Assembly (NCBI RefSeq): GCF_018139145.2
Contig: NC_059475.1
Span: 13,915,437-13,979,436, forward strand
DNA length: 64,000 nt
Direction of reading: 5' to 3'
DNA from: Gymnogyps californianus
Taxonomy: Eukaryota; Chordata; Aves; Accipitriformes; Cathartidae
The position numbers were made by a program, and so were the translations under genes. Shown in pieces: positions 1 through 13,234 of the stretch (the first letter of the stretch is position 1; every line of letters begins with the position of its first letter). Under the pieces are notes generated by a model. It searched no databases, was not told the DNA's origin, and worked only from the letters and a program-made list of their open reading frames with translations.

Positions 1-2244
1 TAATATCCTTAATCACCCCTTACTAGCGTCACAAATCAAGCCAGAATTTGATCCACTATCTCCACTGGAAAGACAACCATTTTACGTATTAATTTGTTAC
101 ATTTGGGGTTTTTTCCCAGCACTGAATATTATGTCAAACAATAAACTAGGAGACCAAAGCTTTCAGAAATACCAGTTTAATGAGTGAAGCTACTACAAAA
201 TGTCATCAATTTACTGCATTTGCAGGCTCTGTCCCACAAAAATGATGTTTCTTTTTAAAAATAGGCACAGTGTATACTGGATACTGCCATTAAGAATGAA
301 ATACCAGTAATAATCAGACATATAGAAAAAAAATGCTAAATACCGTACTACCCATCACAGAATTACAAAATGCACTGACCTCTAACTTGAGAGGCACAAT
401 CAGCTCTACATGAGCAATTAGCCACATTCCTTTTCTTGCCTTATGTCAGCGTAAGCTCATTAAACCTAATATTTCCCTCGCGTTTGTCTTTAGTACATTG
501 TTCTGATCATAGTTTCATCATTCTTCGTGCCACTTAAAAAAGCATTACACATCTAAGACCAGACTACAATCATTACACTACAGCTTCAAGAGCTATTCAT
601 GTATAATTCAATGATTTTTGCTCTGAATTAGCTTATTATTCATAGGATCTGGTCTAAAGGTTCTTTTTTCTTAAAGCACAAAAAGCTTGGCTATGCTTAG
701 AAAGGTAATGCTCACTATAGTCAAATACTAACAGAAACCTTTAAAATGCTATATTAGCATGTAAAGTGCATTCACCCCTCAGCATTCATCCTGCTCGTCT
801 ACAGGACATACAAAGGTTACAGTCAGAGTAGTCAGAGTGAAGACAAAACCTGAAGCAATTGCAAAGCTAAAAGCAGAACCTAAAACTTCCAAGATTTGGT
901 CTAATTACCAATGAACTTCCTCCAACAAAATCTCTGGTGCCACAAAATGGTATAAAACCATTTAACTTTCATCCATTTTCATTAGTTAGATCTGAAGTTA
1001 TTAGCAAATCCATTCAATATTATTATAAAATCTTAAGACTCACACTTACTTTTAAAAGTAACTGAAAAATTGATACAAGTTCCACTACAGGGTTCTGCTA
1101 CCACTTGCATTTTCTTCATTCCTAAGTAACACAAATTAGCTATGTCTGTAGTGGATTGATAAGTAAAACCCTTCCGGCATTTTAAAGTTGCATTCGGTTT
1201 TACTTTTTCATTCAATAACAAAATATTTTGCAGCTTCGATAAGGATGCAAGACTGGAAATCCAGTTATAATCCCCTGCAAACACTCCAAGTTTACAACAC
1301 TATCAAAGGTAAACTAGATATGATTCCAAGGGTGAAATTATACATGAACAGTTAAATACCAGTGTGCGGAAAAACTAGATGAGCTGGATGACAAGGTGCT
1401 ACGTGTACGCTCTGAACATACTTTAACTGACAGGGATATTTGTTACTTGAGATTTGTTACTAACCATCAACATAAACTTCAGGAGAGGAGGTACTCAAAA
1501 TTTTCTTTAGTATAATTGATGAATAACACCGCCACTCTATGGAAACATACATAAGATGCAATTGATAGGCAAATGCTGAAGGCCAGGGAAGACCATGCAT
1601 AGCATAGCAGGTGAAGCAATAAGAATTGCAGCAGAAGCAGGGGTTTCTATAGCTAACAATATTAGTTTCCAACACATAGAGCAATATCAGCATGCAAAAG
1701 TTCTCAGTCTACATAAAGTGACATTACTTTTACTGACACAACTTGCTTCTATTAAAATATGCCAACTTCTGCCTGGTTGGAGAATTTTTCAGAAAATGAA
1801 TAAAACCATTATTGGCATATGAGAAAAATACGAGGTGTTACCTGCTGTGAGATAACAAAAAAATGTGCAACTCCTTCACAGTAAGCACACACTGCTCATA
1901 GACTAACTTGCCTATATCTAGCAGTTAAGTTCGAAGAGAGCTATCCAGCAAAGGCAGGCCCAGCATGCACGTGACCAGCGGCTGCAGAACAGCCCTGGAA
2001 ATCACACGCTCAAATGATTACTGTTTCTTGCTATGTGCCTCACTAGGCCTGCGGCTAGGATTTTGTTCATGGAATATTTTAGCCAAGAGCTCATCAGAAA
2101 ACTGCCTAGAAAACATGTGAATGTATACACACGCTGGTGTTATACAATGCAAATTTGTCAAATCAAACCTACTGCAACTGACCAGCACAGTATCTTATGT
2201 TCTGAACATAGTACAGACATAGACACCCCATAAAGGCAAAACAG

Positions 2245-2290
2245 GCATTATATGAGATGAAACAGAGGCTCAAGGTTATGCAGTAACCAT
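2245..2290 (-). mobile_element. Possible MIR-like relic
   Basis: TGAGATGAAACAGAGGCTCA then GGTTATGCAGTAACC resembles the reversed MIR core. The match is too short to be sure. Confidence 0.3.
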
Positions 2291-3019
2291 GATTTAAGTA
2301 TTACCCTGCACAATGCTCAGTTACAGCCTAAGACAGGTTTTCTTTTAAACAAGTAAAAGAATTTTTACTCTTCAGCAAGATGTACTTCAAAATAAAATAT
2401 GGCATCTGTATTACTACGCTGGAGTGGCATTACTTTTTACATTAAACTGAGAAACATTAGCTTTCTGTTCACTTATTTTGCCAACAATTTTTACATTCAG
2501 TTAATTTTACCTTTGACTTTCACTTATTTTAAGCCTAGGTATTGACACACACCATCTTTTTTTCAAATATATGAATAAAATCTTTACCTCAGGGCCAGAA
2601 TCTAAAGCCTGTCTAACCTAGGACTTCCTTTGCAGCCAGAGGGACTACAGACATAGAGACGCTATAGATTCAGATCTCAAGAATTAAGCTGTAATATGTA
2701 AAGGATGTATAAAGGATTTTGATAAGGTAGGCTCAAGTCCTGCAAAATCCCTATAGATAAGCCCCAATACTCTGACCTCAATACTTACCTTTATTAGTCA
2801 TTGCTATCTTTAAATAGACTTGTCAAGGATACACACTATTTTCTTACTTAAGCAATAATGGAGAGACTATTGGACATACACAAGACAGGAACACAGTACA
2901 GTCCAGACAGGATAGTGTTACAGTGGCCTTATCCAAGAACTGCAAATTATTGGAAAGCTATTTTTTAATTTCATTAGTCATTCGCCATCAAATAAAAAGA
3001 AACTGTATGTGGTACAAAA

Positions 3020-3055
3020 ACCTCTCTCTCTCTCTGTGAGTGTGCATATATATAT
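3020..3055. repeat. CT then TA microsatellite
   Basis: A CT run of about six units, a short GTGAGTGTGCA bridge, and a TA run of five units, in TUB intron 4. Confidence 0.8.
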
Positions 3056-3763
3056 AAAAATTGAATACCTCTAAAGTAGCTCATGTTACTTCTTCCATCT
3101 AGTCTATGTAGCTCAAATAGTAAATCTGATAATGGCAATGTCATTTCTACCTACCCTTTTGTCATTATCAATAGTGTACTTTTTTTGTCTACTTAATCTT
3201 ACCCGAAGTCATTGCAGAAAATTTTTCATACAAACACCTCCCACATGACCAGGTGGGACAGAGTAACACTGAAGTAACAACTTGAAGAACCCTTTTGAGA
3301 ACGTAATCTTGGTTTTGTTGAACTGATTTTCAAAATGCCCACTTAACCTCTAATTTGTATAGTTTAAACCTCAGTAAGAGTCTGGACAGAAATGACTGCA
3401 ATTTAAGGTTGTTTCTCCAAATTACATTACATGCAGATAGTCTAAAAAACCACATTGGTGTAAGATGGTTCTCATTTCTTCAACACTGCAGGAAAACACC
3501 AGCATCTTTCCATCAGTACTTTTTTCCTCCTCTGCAATTTGAACAGACACTCTCCTTTGGAAAAGACTCAGATTACAAATTTTAGCCCTTCTTCACTCCC
3601 AGGTTGTACATGCTGAGACAAGACCAAGTCACTCACATTTTCCAATCTCATAAAAATTTCAAGAAATTACTTTTAGGCAATTTTCAGAAATTCAAAGAAA
3701 TTAAAAAAAAAAAAGTATTTTGCAGTCAATTCAACATCTGACATTCAGCCACATGCAGCTAAC

Positions 3764-3898
3764 CTTTGTGTTTCCCTTTTTTCTCCTTTCTGGTGCTGCC
3801 AGTCTGACAGCTCGCAGCTGCTGCCTTGGTTTTTTTAGTTGGTTTCGGAGCTTGGGCATCCACTACCACCTTTACATCTTCCTGTTCAGCCTCCTGCA
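3764..3898 (-). CDS. TUB: TUB coding exon 4
   Basis: TUB exon of 135 nt (2 nt, 44 codons, 1 nt). The acceptor is CAAGCAG|TG and the donor AAAG|GTTAGC. It reads VQEAEQEDVKVVVDAQAP, then a lysine- and alanine-rich segment (PKPTKKTKAAAAS), and ends RKEKKGKHKG, the second conserved basic cluster of tubby. The middle is diverged from mammals, while the start (VQEA) and the basic end are conserved. The coding frame continues into an exon beyond the left edge. The acceptor is a tandem AAGCAG and its pyrimidine tract is displaced upstream (see findings). With exons 1-3 it completes about 129 residues, roughly the first quarter of the usual ~505-residue short isoform. Confidence 0.93.
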
Positions 3899-3928
3899 CT
3901 GCTTGAGAGATCCAGGGTACCCCACCAA

Positions 3929-3980
3929 AAAGAGAGAGAAGAGAGAAAAAAGAGAGAGAGAGAGAGAGAGAGAGGAGAGG
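3929..3980. repeat. GA/CT microsatellite beside the exon 4 acceptor
   Basis: An imperfect GA run on the plus strand, read as CT on the TUB strand. It starts 30 nt upstream of the exon 4 acceptor and is about 50 nt long. Confidence 0.9.
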
Positions 3981-6900
3981 ATGAATTGAGAACTCTGTGA
4001 AGGTATAAAAGAGTAAGCAGACATAGCAGAGTTTGTTTGGTATTTCAGACAATCCACACAGAGAGGAGAGTCAAATAAACCAGAATTTGCAAAGCTAATA
4101 ACACTGAAAGTAAAAAAACAAAGTAAAAACCTGAAAGTGTTAGGTTAGCTGGGATGTATTTCCTAACTTCCTTCCTCCTTCCAATAATATATCAGCTCCT
4201 AACTTTCAGGCCAAAAGTGACACCAGAATATTAATGTGTTGCTGAGCTATTGTAGGAAGCACTTTTCCTCATAGTAAAGCTCTGCCAGACTGATCATCAA
4301 CAGTGGCAGCATGAAGGCAGAAAAATTTTCTTTAGACTTTGTAGTGCCTATGCTTAAAGCTACATCCTAGCCCCATAAACAAGGAATCATCAGAAGGTTA
4401 TTTTCAAAACACATCTTGCACAATTGTATATATCACAGTATGATGAGTAGAACGGCCATGCATTTTACAGTGAAACTATACCCAAGCTGAAATTAAAAAC
4501 TCCTCTTACTTTGTAACATACACAAATTAATTCCTTAGAAATCTCAACATAATATGCATGGCATAAACTGTGAATGTCAGCATAATTCATGCAATGCTAG
4601 TTGTTTTCAAAGTAAAAAGAGGCTTTATCATTTTCTAAAAGCATGACACGCTTTGAGGTCAATATTTGAATCTGTGAAAGTAACACAAACAATAACTCTT
4701 TCTTCTGGCCAGTCCAAGCCTCGAAGTGAAATAATATTGAGTTTACAAAGGCATAAAAGCAATTACCTTTGTGAAATACATAAAGGAATCATCAAACTTC
4801 ACACCCCAAACAAAACAACCTGTAGGTGGGCACTAAGAGATTTTGGTGCCAGCTGTTGATCACTGTTAACTGCTAAGCCCCACTGGCTTCATGTGGTGGC
4901 TGTGGTTAATCTCACAGGAATATCACCCTGGCACCTGGGGCTTCCCACCATCCTTTTCTTTTTCCCAAGAACTAAAGTGCTTTCTTTAAAAGGATAAAAA
5001 AAGTCCACTGAAGAACCTTACTGGAAAGAACTGGTTGCCCATAACATTACTTTAAAAATATCCTGACAAACTTCATAAACCCCCAAAAGACCAAATGATG
5101 CTCAATGACATATGGACTGCCAGTAATCTCTCTTTGAAGGGGGAAAGTCTCCCTAGGCTTCTGGTCTGTGAGGCAACTTTCCTTCATGCACATGAATAGC
5201 AATGGAAACACCAAGGAGATTCTCAGACGAGTACGATGAAACGGATTTAGCCATGTCTGTGTAGACTGTAGCTTACAAACCCACAGCTACCCTCCCCAGC
5301 ACAGCGATCTGTTATGAAAAGCATTACATTCACGACACAATGAGCATCTAAGGCACTCAATAAACACATGCTCCTTTTCTCATTACACAGAGGCAGAGTT
5401 CAAGTTTTATAGAGAATATACATTACATTAGTAGAGGAGTGACTAAAAGCCCAAAGAAACGGCTTGTCACTGCCCAACTCCTCATTCCTGTCTTTATCAT
5501 ACACTAATTACAAGATTGCAGTCCCTTTGCTGAGTGTAAAGGAGCACTGGAAATGAGTAAGACATAACCAAAGGAGTGAGTGCACAGGACGCCAGGGAAA
5601 ATAGCACATAAAAGGCAATACACTGGGTCCTATTTCCACGGCCATGGCAGGCTCGGACTAAGCAGGGAACCAAAGAGTCTCCACTCCACAGTCTTTAAAT
5701 AGGTGTCATTTGCCAACCCAGCAATCTATGCTGTATTTGTAGCTCAGTCTCTCTTTAAAGACTAGGGTGTGTTCTTTTAATTGTTTTAAAGATGATAATC
5801 CACATTATAATTAAATTCAGTACTTTACAAATGACCTACATTAAATGACCAGACAGTTCTCTAAATCATTTTAAATATGGCCATATTCATTCACTCAGAT
5901 GAAGCATCATTTACTTGGTCCAAAGCAATGATTAATCAGCAAAGGATGAAACATTCTGACATTGTTAATTGAAAAGTTAAAGACTTATCTTCACTATCTT
6001 GTCAGCCATCCGTTGATCTAACAAGTAAAAGCCTGAAGCTTTTTGAATTACTTTTGTCTCATAACTTTCAGCAAGAGATATCTAATTATAAGTACAGTGA
6101 TGGAGCTCCAAAGGACAGAGAAGGAAATATTTCCATTGCTTTACTCTATAAGGCAGAGAACAAGATATCAGTCCAGTAGCCATTTTGAGTATATACCATC
6201 ACTGCTGTCTATGGTAACAGGACTTTCAGACATAAGTGATGGAGGCTGCAAAATAAGATTTAAAGATAAATGTGCAGATACTGCAGCTGGGTTCATGAAA
6301 GGAATTGGCACAGAATTTTCCGTTTCTAAAGGATGCTTTTCTGAGCTTTACCATTACATTTAAAGCACTACCTCTAAAATAAATCCAAATGTAGTCCCAA
6401 AATACCATCTCCACCACAAAACCATCTTTTTCTTAGCTATTAACTATTCGGCAAATAACAGACCTCGGCTAAGGCTCATCCACTCACTACTGTTTTCTCT
6501 TGTGACTGCAGATATCAAACAAATTATGCAGTTTTGCTACTGACCGTACAAATTCAGTTCAGGACAGCACTGAGTTCCAGGGGACTTGGCTACACACTTG
6601 CATTTAAGCACAGGGTAAGCACTGGTCTCCCCTGTGTGTAAGTGCTAACCTCCCCAAATACCTCACGTGTAAGTGCTGCCCACTGCAGTGCAGTAGGAAG
6701 TGAAGTTTAGGCAGCACAGCAGTTCCTGTCAACAGGGCCAGTCAATACTTTGATCCTTGCAGAGGAGTGGGTGACGGGCTATCTTCTGAAGCCTGCCGAC
6801 CTAGAGAGAGAGGTTTGTGGACCTACCTTGCTCTGTGGGTCCAACAGATTTAGATGTGGAGCAACGTAAAAAATTCTGTTTTCTGTTTCCAGTGCTTTCT

Positions 6901-9666
6901 CCTGCCCTGGAGAGTTGTAAGAATGACCATTTCTAATACCCTCCGTAATGACTCTGCAGCTGATCATTAGCATGTGGAGCTTTGAACTTATCGAACCAGC
7001 ACTCCTTCTAGTCTGTCTTTGTGGAGATGAAGCAATTCGTAGAAGCAATGTTTATCCCCAACCATGTTGTCAGGGGATCAAACGTCTTCCCCTCTGGCCT
7101 CTACTACATCTTTGGATCACTAAGTAACAGTCTGACAAGAATTTCCCTTCTCAGCAGAATGGGAACCTTGAGGCAAACTCTAACCTGCATTCTCCACAAG
7201 CTCTAGATAGCCCCATAAAACAATCTACAGTTCCCCGCAAGAACGCCTGAATAAGGAAAATGAGATAAACTGGCCTCCCTAGATAATATTCACCGATATG
7301 ACAATATGATTATGTCCTTAGTTGGATGTTAAAAAGTTAAAAACAATGATAGGCAGTACCACAGGATAAATAAATTAAGAACCTTAAATGCAGCTATACA
7401 GGGATGGAGTTTCAAAGACTGTCACTCAAAAATGCATTAATTTCAGCACAAAAAGAAATTTAGGCAAGTTTAAAAATCCCTATTGATAGTTATCTTAAAC
7501 AATAGGAGACTACATTTGAAAATCTAGCCCGATACTCCCCAAGCCCCACCTCAAATTATTAAAATCTTCACTTAAAAAAAAAAACAACCCACAGGTTTTC
7601 CTTTTCTATTAGAATTATTTGTTTGTACTAGAATTTGCATTTAGACAAGACAAAAATGGAGGAGCATGTGTTGTGGTGGGACAGAATTCCAAACAGCAAA
7701 TAACGCTGGATCCTCAGATCTCGTGTTTCATTCTCATTTGGACTCATAAATTGTAAGAAATAGTTTTGAGATAAATGGCAAACTTTCAAATAAAACAATG
7801 ACATGATTTTAATTTTAGTGTTATTCATCCATGTTCATTAAATCAAGTACTGACTACTAACCTCAATACAGTATTAGAAAAAAATAGTTTTGGGGAGACA
7901 GAAAAGAGCACAGATTGGGATATTAATTCAGGATCTGAGCTGAAAAGAAAAGAGGAACAACCACAACCTGAGTGTAGAAGGGCTTGCATCAAAGCAGAGA
8001 AGGGCAGTGTCCTGGCTTTGCCTTGCATCACCAATGGCCTAACTGCTAAAAGTGGGAAAAAGAAGCCTCTCCCACAAACCAGTTCTGTGTTGGACAACAC
8101 TGCATGTTACAGGGATAAAGCTACAATGCACAATCAAACAAAAGGATGCAATTTGTAAGTAAGTGAATAATCTGTGATGCAGATAACAGAGAATTGAAAA
8201 AAAATATTGAAAGATAGTTATCCACACAAATTTATATGAGTGAATGAAAATGAAAAGCATGTTTTTCCATCTGGCCTTCACGATGAGAAGTTCACACAGG
8301 AAATCAGTTTCAAAGTAGCATGCAATGAAAATGCAGATTTTTTTTTTTCCATTTGCATGACCATTATTCTTGATATGAGTGTTTGCACACTCTTATGATC
8401 TTAGAGGAAGAAACAAACAAACAAACAAAATCTATGAATCATAACTTACCAATCTCTATCACATAAAAATGCCATGTGCTAAAAAAAAAGTGGTTTTGAT
8501 CAGTATGCAAAGAACAAAGTGAGTGAAAAATCACAAAAAGAAAAAAAGAATTAAATGAATACATTAAAAATTTGTGCCGTCTGTCTGGAAAACACCTTAA
8601 GTAGAAAGAGGCTGAACCAGATGATGAGGTACGTGAGGCAAATCATTGGCTCAACTGTATAAGGCAAATATTCATTCTGTTTACCAACATCCTCGCAACA
8701 GTAAAAGTGAAATCCAGGATGAGTACCATGCAAAGAAAGATAAACTACAGCTCAGTCAGGATGTACCTTAACAAATCAATGCAAATTGGTTGTCCTTTTC
8801 TTACTGTTGCCTGAGATGCTCTTGCGTTTCACTGTAAGAATGGCTTGCTATTTTACTTTGTGAAGTTCTAGCCTTAGTGAATCTTGCTCCTTATTTGGGC
8901 TGTCATTCATTATTACTTTATTTAATCAGCTTAGATTCTGAACTGGTCTAGCATTTCTACAATCATCTAAAAGACACTGGATTCTATCAGAAATATTCTG
9001 AAGATGGGCAAACCCACTATATTTTACAATGCAATGAAATATTTTTATTAATTTTATATAGACAATAAAAATAGTTAAATACAAGGGCCTGAATTAGGGC
9101 AAGGAGTCTGGTATGTTAGTTACTATTTAATCACAGGCAAAGATTTGATTTCTGCTTCAAAATGCTTATAATCAAAGGCATTACCCCTGCAGCTAGTAAC
9201 TTACAGTCAAATTCCAGATTCCCAAAAATTTATATTGCCCATAAATTCCCTATGGCTCCTTGCAGTTTATGTATCTAACACTGATGTGTTGACCAGGCTG
9301 ATTTTACACAGGTGAAAATACTCGTACGTGAAACTGAATGTGAACGGGCTGAAAAAAAGGAACAAGTGTACATGAGAACCTGGTGCTGCTTAAGGACATT
9401 ATCAAAAGCTCATTGTTATAAGGCGATTTCCTCAGAAAGAACAAAGGAAGGAATTAAACAAAAGATTCTTCTTAACCCCTACATATCTGCTATCTGACCC
9501 TGGGGAGGGGGAAAGAAAAGGGAGCATGTGAAATGGAGAGTTAATAGCAATGAATTAGACTCTTTGGGAAAGCAGACAACTAATAAGGAAAGCTAAAATT
9601 ATCCATGAAAAACCTATGCCAGGAAGATTAAGAACAGTAAGAAATTACATAATTATTTTGTGTATT

Positions 9667-10128
9667 GGGGCCCCGAGGGCACAAGTAGGCTTTAATTGCC
9701 CCGACGAGCCTCCCTGGGGGCTTCCATCCACACCCTGCCCACGAGCCATGGGCTCTACTTCAGCTCAGCCCAGGGCTATGCTGTAGGTGTGCGGCTTCCC
9801 AGCTGTGTCTCCTGGGAGGACCCTGGTGCTATGCTGTAGGTAGCTCATCTGCTTGATGGACCCCTCATATGTACGCTGGAGCCTTGTCTCCTGGCCCTGT
9901 CTCCCTTCTGCCCTGACTGGCACCCTGGAGGGCCCTGGCCCTGGCCCTGGTTCATCCCTTGTCGTGTCTGGGACTGCTGAGAATCCTGTTAGCGGCGGCC
10001 AGCTCTGCCCGCCGTGTTCGAAGCCTGTGGGATGGTGCTCCGTCTGCGAGGGCATTGCCCGTGCTGGGGTCACCCTCACCTCCTGGCCCCCGCTGCTCCC
10101 AGACACTGAGAGTGTCAAGGACAGAAAA
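9667..10128. repeat. GC-rich insertion, probable interspersed repeat of unidentified family
   Basis: About 460 bp of GC-rich sequence with abrupt edges inside AT-rich intron 3. It begins GGGGCCCCGAGGGCAC and ends near GAGTGTCAAGGACAG. It holds a 14-bp direct repeat (GCTATGCTGTAGGT at 9775-9788 and 9828-9841) and a CCCTGG run near 9935-9952. The wording resembles repeats seen in other bird genomes, but I cannot name the family. ORFs on both strands have no recognisable domain. An old LTR or a CR1 5' region are the main candidates. Confidence 0.5.
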
Positions 10129-13100
10129 TAACGGCTAGTTGTGAAGTAGTAACTGAAAGTAAATATACTTTAAGTGGAACTTTAAAGCAAAGAGAAGGGA
10201 GTTTTTCGAGCAATTTTGAGCAATTGCCTCTCAACTTCTCAAATCTTTCAGTACCAAGAACCACAAAAAGACCTCTAAACCACTTGCTACCCGCTGCTCT
10301 CTGATGGTTGCTGCTGGGTTAGTTTGTTTATTTTGGAAATGTACTAGCGCAGTAAGGACTGCTGATAAATCAAAAAGATGCTTTAAAGGATGAAGGTGAA
10401 GAGACTGCAGCTGAAAGGGAGATTTCAGAATATATGCTTATTGGAAGTTAAGTATTTTGCCCACATGATACCTGGAGTGCTGCTTGATCTCTCAGTATTA
10501 ATAGTCTTGCACACAGAACTTTCCTTGCTATCTTCAAAAAATAAACTAATAACTTCTCATTTCAAGGTCAGTGGAAAACAGGGATGGCGAGATACTGTTT
10601 TGATGAACACGCAAATATGTTTTTTTAAATGAATGGTTAACTGATGTCATCTTATAAAGCTGACAGCTTGATACGCATCAGAAAATTCTCTCTCATCATT
10701 CATGGTAAAGGAGCAGAATGACACATCAAATTTAACAATCCAGAGCTATGACTTGTCATCAGAAGTCTGTTCAACACACCACACAACCACTACATCTAGA
10801 CATGCTGCCAAATGTCAAAGAAGGAAAGTAAGAAAGTAATTTTGCCTTTTTACACATGGTTAATCTAAATGTCTAAATTGGAAGTTGCCATGAAAATTAC
10901 TCTGAGAGTATCTAATTGAAAACATTTTTAATTTCAAGTCTTTTTAAAAACAAAAAAAAGCCACAGCTGCAACAAAGTATGGTAATATTAATGAAAGCAT
11001 TTCTGGCACTCATTCAAATCTCTGCCTTCCTCAGTGCTGTGAAAAGAAAAATAGCTCCCCAATGGAAATTTAGCATTTTCACAGAAGTAAAATTACTCTT
11101 CTCTGTAAAAATGGGCTTTCATCATTTGCATCAAATGTAATTAAATAATGTAATTAAATTGTTGCAGTAACTAGTGTATCTCTGCATGCTACTTGGCTCC
11201 AGGAATGCTCAGTATGTATTTGCAATCCAGACTGAAAAGAACTGTACTCATAGCAGAATTTTGCAATGTCATATCAGGCTAAAATGTTTGTTCAGGTTTT
11301 CAACAAACTTCACAAAATCAGTGGTGTAGAGATGCATGAAAACAGATGAGCAGATGTGACTGTGAGGCATTACAGAATGGCAAGTAAAATTTAATAAAAA
11401 CTTTAATAAAAACTTTAAACAACAGGTAGCAATATGTCCTTATGAAGGACACTGAATCGAAAATAAACAACACAAGAAAGAGAAGAAACAGCAATTTGTA
11501 AGTGATCTCTCCTACACAGAGGGATTAAATTTATTCCAGTGAATAAATGACTTTGTTGTCTTTTATATACAATGCAAACTTAATTGCAATACAAAATGTT
11601 GTTATTGATTCTTATTTCGCTATTTACAATGATGAAATAGTGATGAAGTATTTGGTACTGAAAGAGAGAGAGGCATTATTTGTAATAGTAACAACTGGAG
11701 CCAAACATCATGGAAGTTAATGGAAAGACACCTATTGCTTGAAATGGCAGGCAGATAATTTAGGGTCTAACCTACAAGTGTGGTCCCAAAACTATATTAA
11801 TACCTTCATTTCAGTGGGAAAAAAGGAAAAAAAAAACCACAAAAACCAAACACTGCATTCATCATTTTACATTAACACTTTCTGTTACCTCCATATACTC
11901 AGCTTTGTCCTGGACTTATCTAGAAATGCTGCCATGAAACTATTTCTCCTACTAGTGTGCCTATGTTCCTAGATGCAGAGATTATAAAACAAGAGGTTCT
12001 GTTCCCATGAAATATATCTCTATAATCCTTTCCAAGTAACAAAAGCAATTTCCTGCACGCTTGGTCCTACCTCATCTACAGATGCTGCTACAGGCAAGCA
12101 CTGCGTTACCACTGGCTAATACCCCAGCTCAAACTACCCACTCAGGGACCGGAGTGCCAAGGATTCATTTTATCTCGAGTTGGCCTGTTCAACTTAATTC
12201 ATGTCAGTTCCTGCAGATAACTCAAATACTTTTGTTGTTATTAGTTAATTAGGCACTATGCCAACAACCAAAACGTTTTAAAAAGATATACTACATGCAA
12301 GCCACCTACAAGCTACAGGATCTGAAAACTCTTACCTGTGGGTGAAATATGGGCAGGAACTGAGAAGAAATGATCTGTCTGGAGACTTGTGCATGGTGAA
12401 TTCTGCAGAGCCGCTTCCTCAGTGGAAGGGCACCCACCTCCTTAAAAGTCTCACGGCACCCAGAGGAATTGCTAGTAACACTTGGCAGGGAACAGAGCTA
12501 CCATTTCATCCTATCAATGTGGCAGCTTGCTGCTTTGAAGGTATCTAAGAAAAAATTACGGTGATCCTGGCAATACTCCTCCTTACTCTGTGGAGACACG
12601 CTTTCAGCAAAGCCATTTTGTTATTTATGAAACTAACAAAAAAGAAACTCAAAAGAGCCCTGTACCTGCTCAGTTTCATACTGAATTAAACTGGTCCCAG
12701 CATCTTCAATCTTGAGCAACACAAGCGTAGGAAAGCTACATCTGTATTATCCCCTTTGTGAGCTGCCCCAGCTGAGCTCAGTCACAGCCCTTAATTAACA
12801 TCCCTCCATCCTATTGCATCTTAGGTACATTTGCACTTCCCTTTGGCTCCAAGCTAGATGAAGCAAAATACATGTGCAGCCAGAGGACTGGCGGCAATCA
12901 CCCTGCAACTCCCTGCAGAGCTTCAAAAGCAGCCAAGGGCTCCTTTATATGGAAAAACTTATGACCAGCTTAACTAGCGAAATATGCTGTTCCACTATAT
13001 CTGCCTACAAACAGCTCACCAGGCCGATGTTCTATTCCAGAACAAAAGTGACTGACTTTTTACTCCACACTCTGATAATTATTATGGAATGAAATGAGTT

Positions 13101-13207
13101 TTTATTCCAGAGTAGAGTTGCCCATCAGGGAACCATTGCAGCACAGATAACTGCATCAGAATAAGCTATGGCAGTGTATGAAAGAAAATTTCCCAGCACA
13201 GAAAGCC

Positions 13208-13234
13208 TAACATCTCAGAATTGCTGAGATGTTA
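13208..13234. repeat. Perfect 11-bp inverted repeat
   Basis: TAACATCTCAG, a 5-nt spacer AATTG, then CTGAGATGTTA. The arms are perfect. No known element was recognised around it in TUB intron 3. Confidence 0.8.

Larger units (their letters stand above)
1..3763 (-). other. TUB: TUB intron 4 (partial)
   Basis: Intronic sequence downstream of exon 4, starting with donor GTTAGC and running off the left edge. I looked on the minus strand for the next TUB exon (the acidic region before the tubby domain) and did not find it here. The stretch is AT-rich. It has a CT/TA microsatellite near 3020-3055 and a weak MIR-like patch near 2245-2290. The short ORFs in it have no recognisable similarity and no splice context. 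Confidence 0.85.

Noticed and set aside
1033..1284. Cysteine-containing minus-strand ORF of 83 codons
   Set aside because: It has no match to the next expected TUB exon, no convincing acceptor, and no recognisable domain.
5340..5400. Possible L2-like words (GGCACTCAATAAACAC)
   Set aside because: The match is too short and unsupported by flanking sequence.
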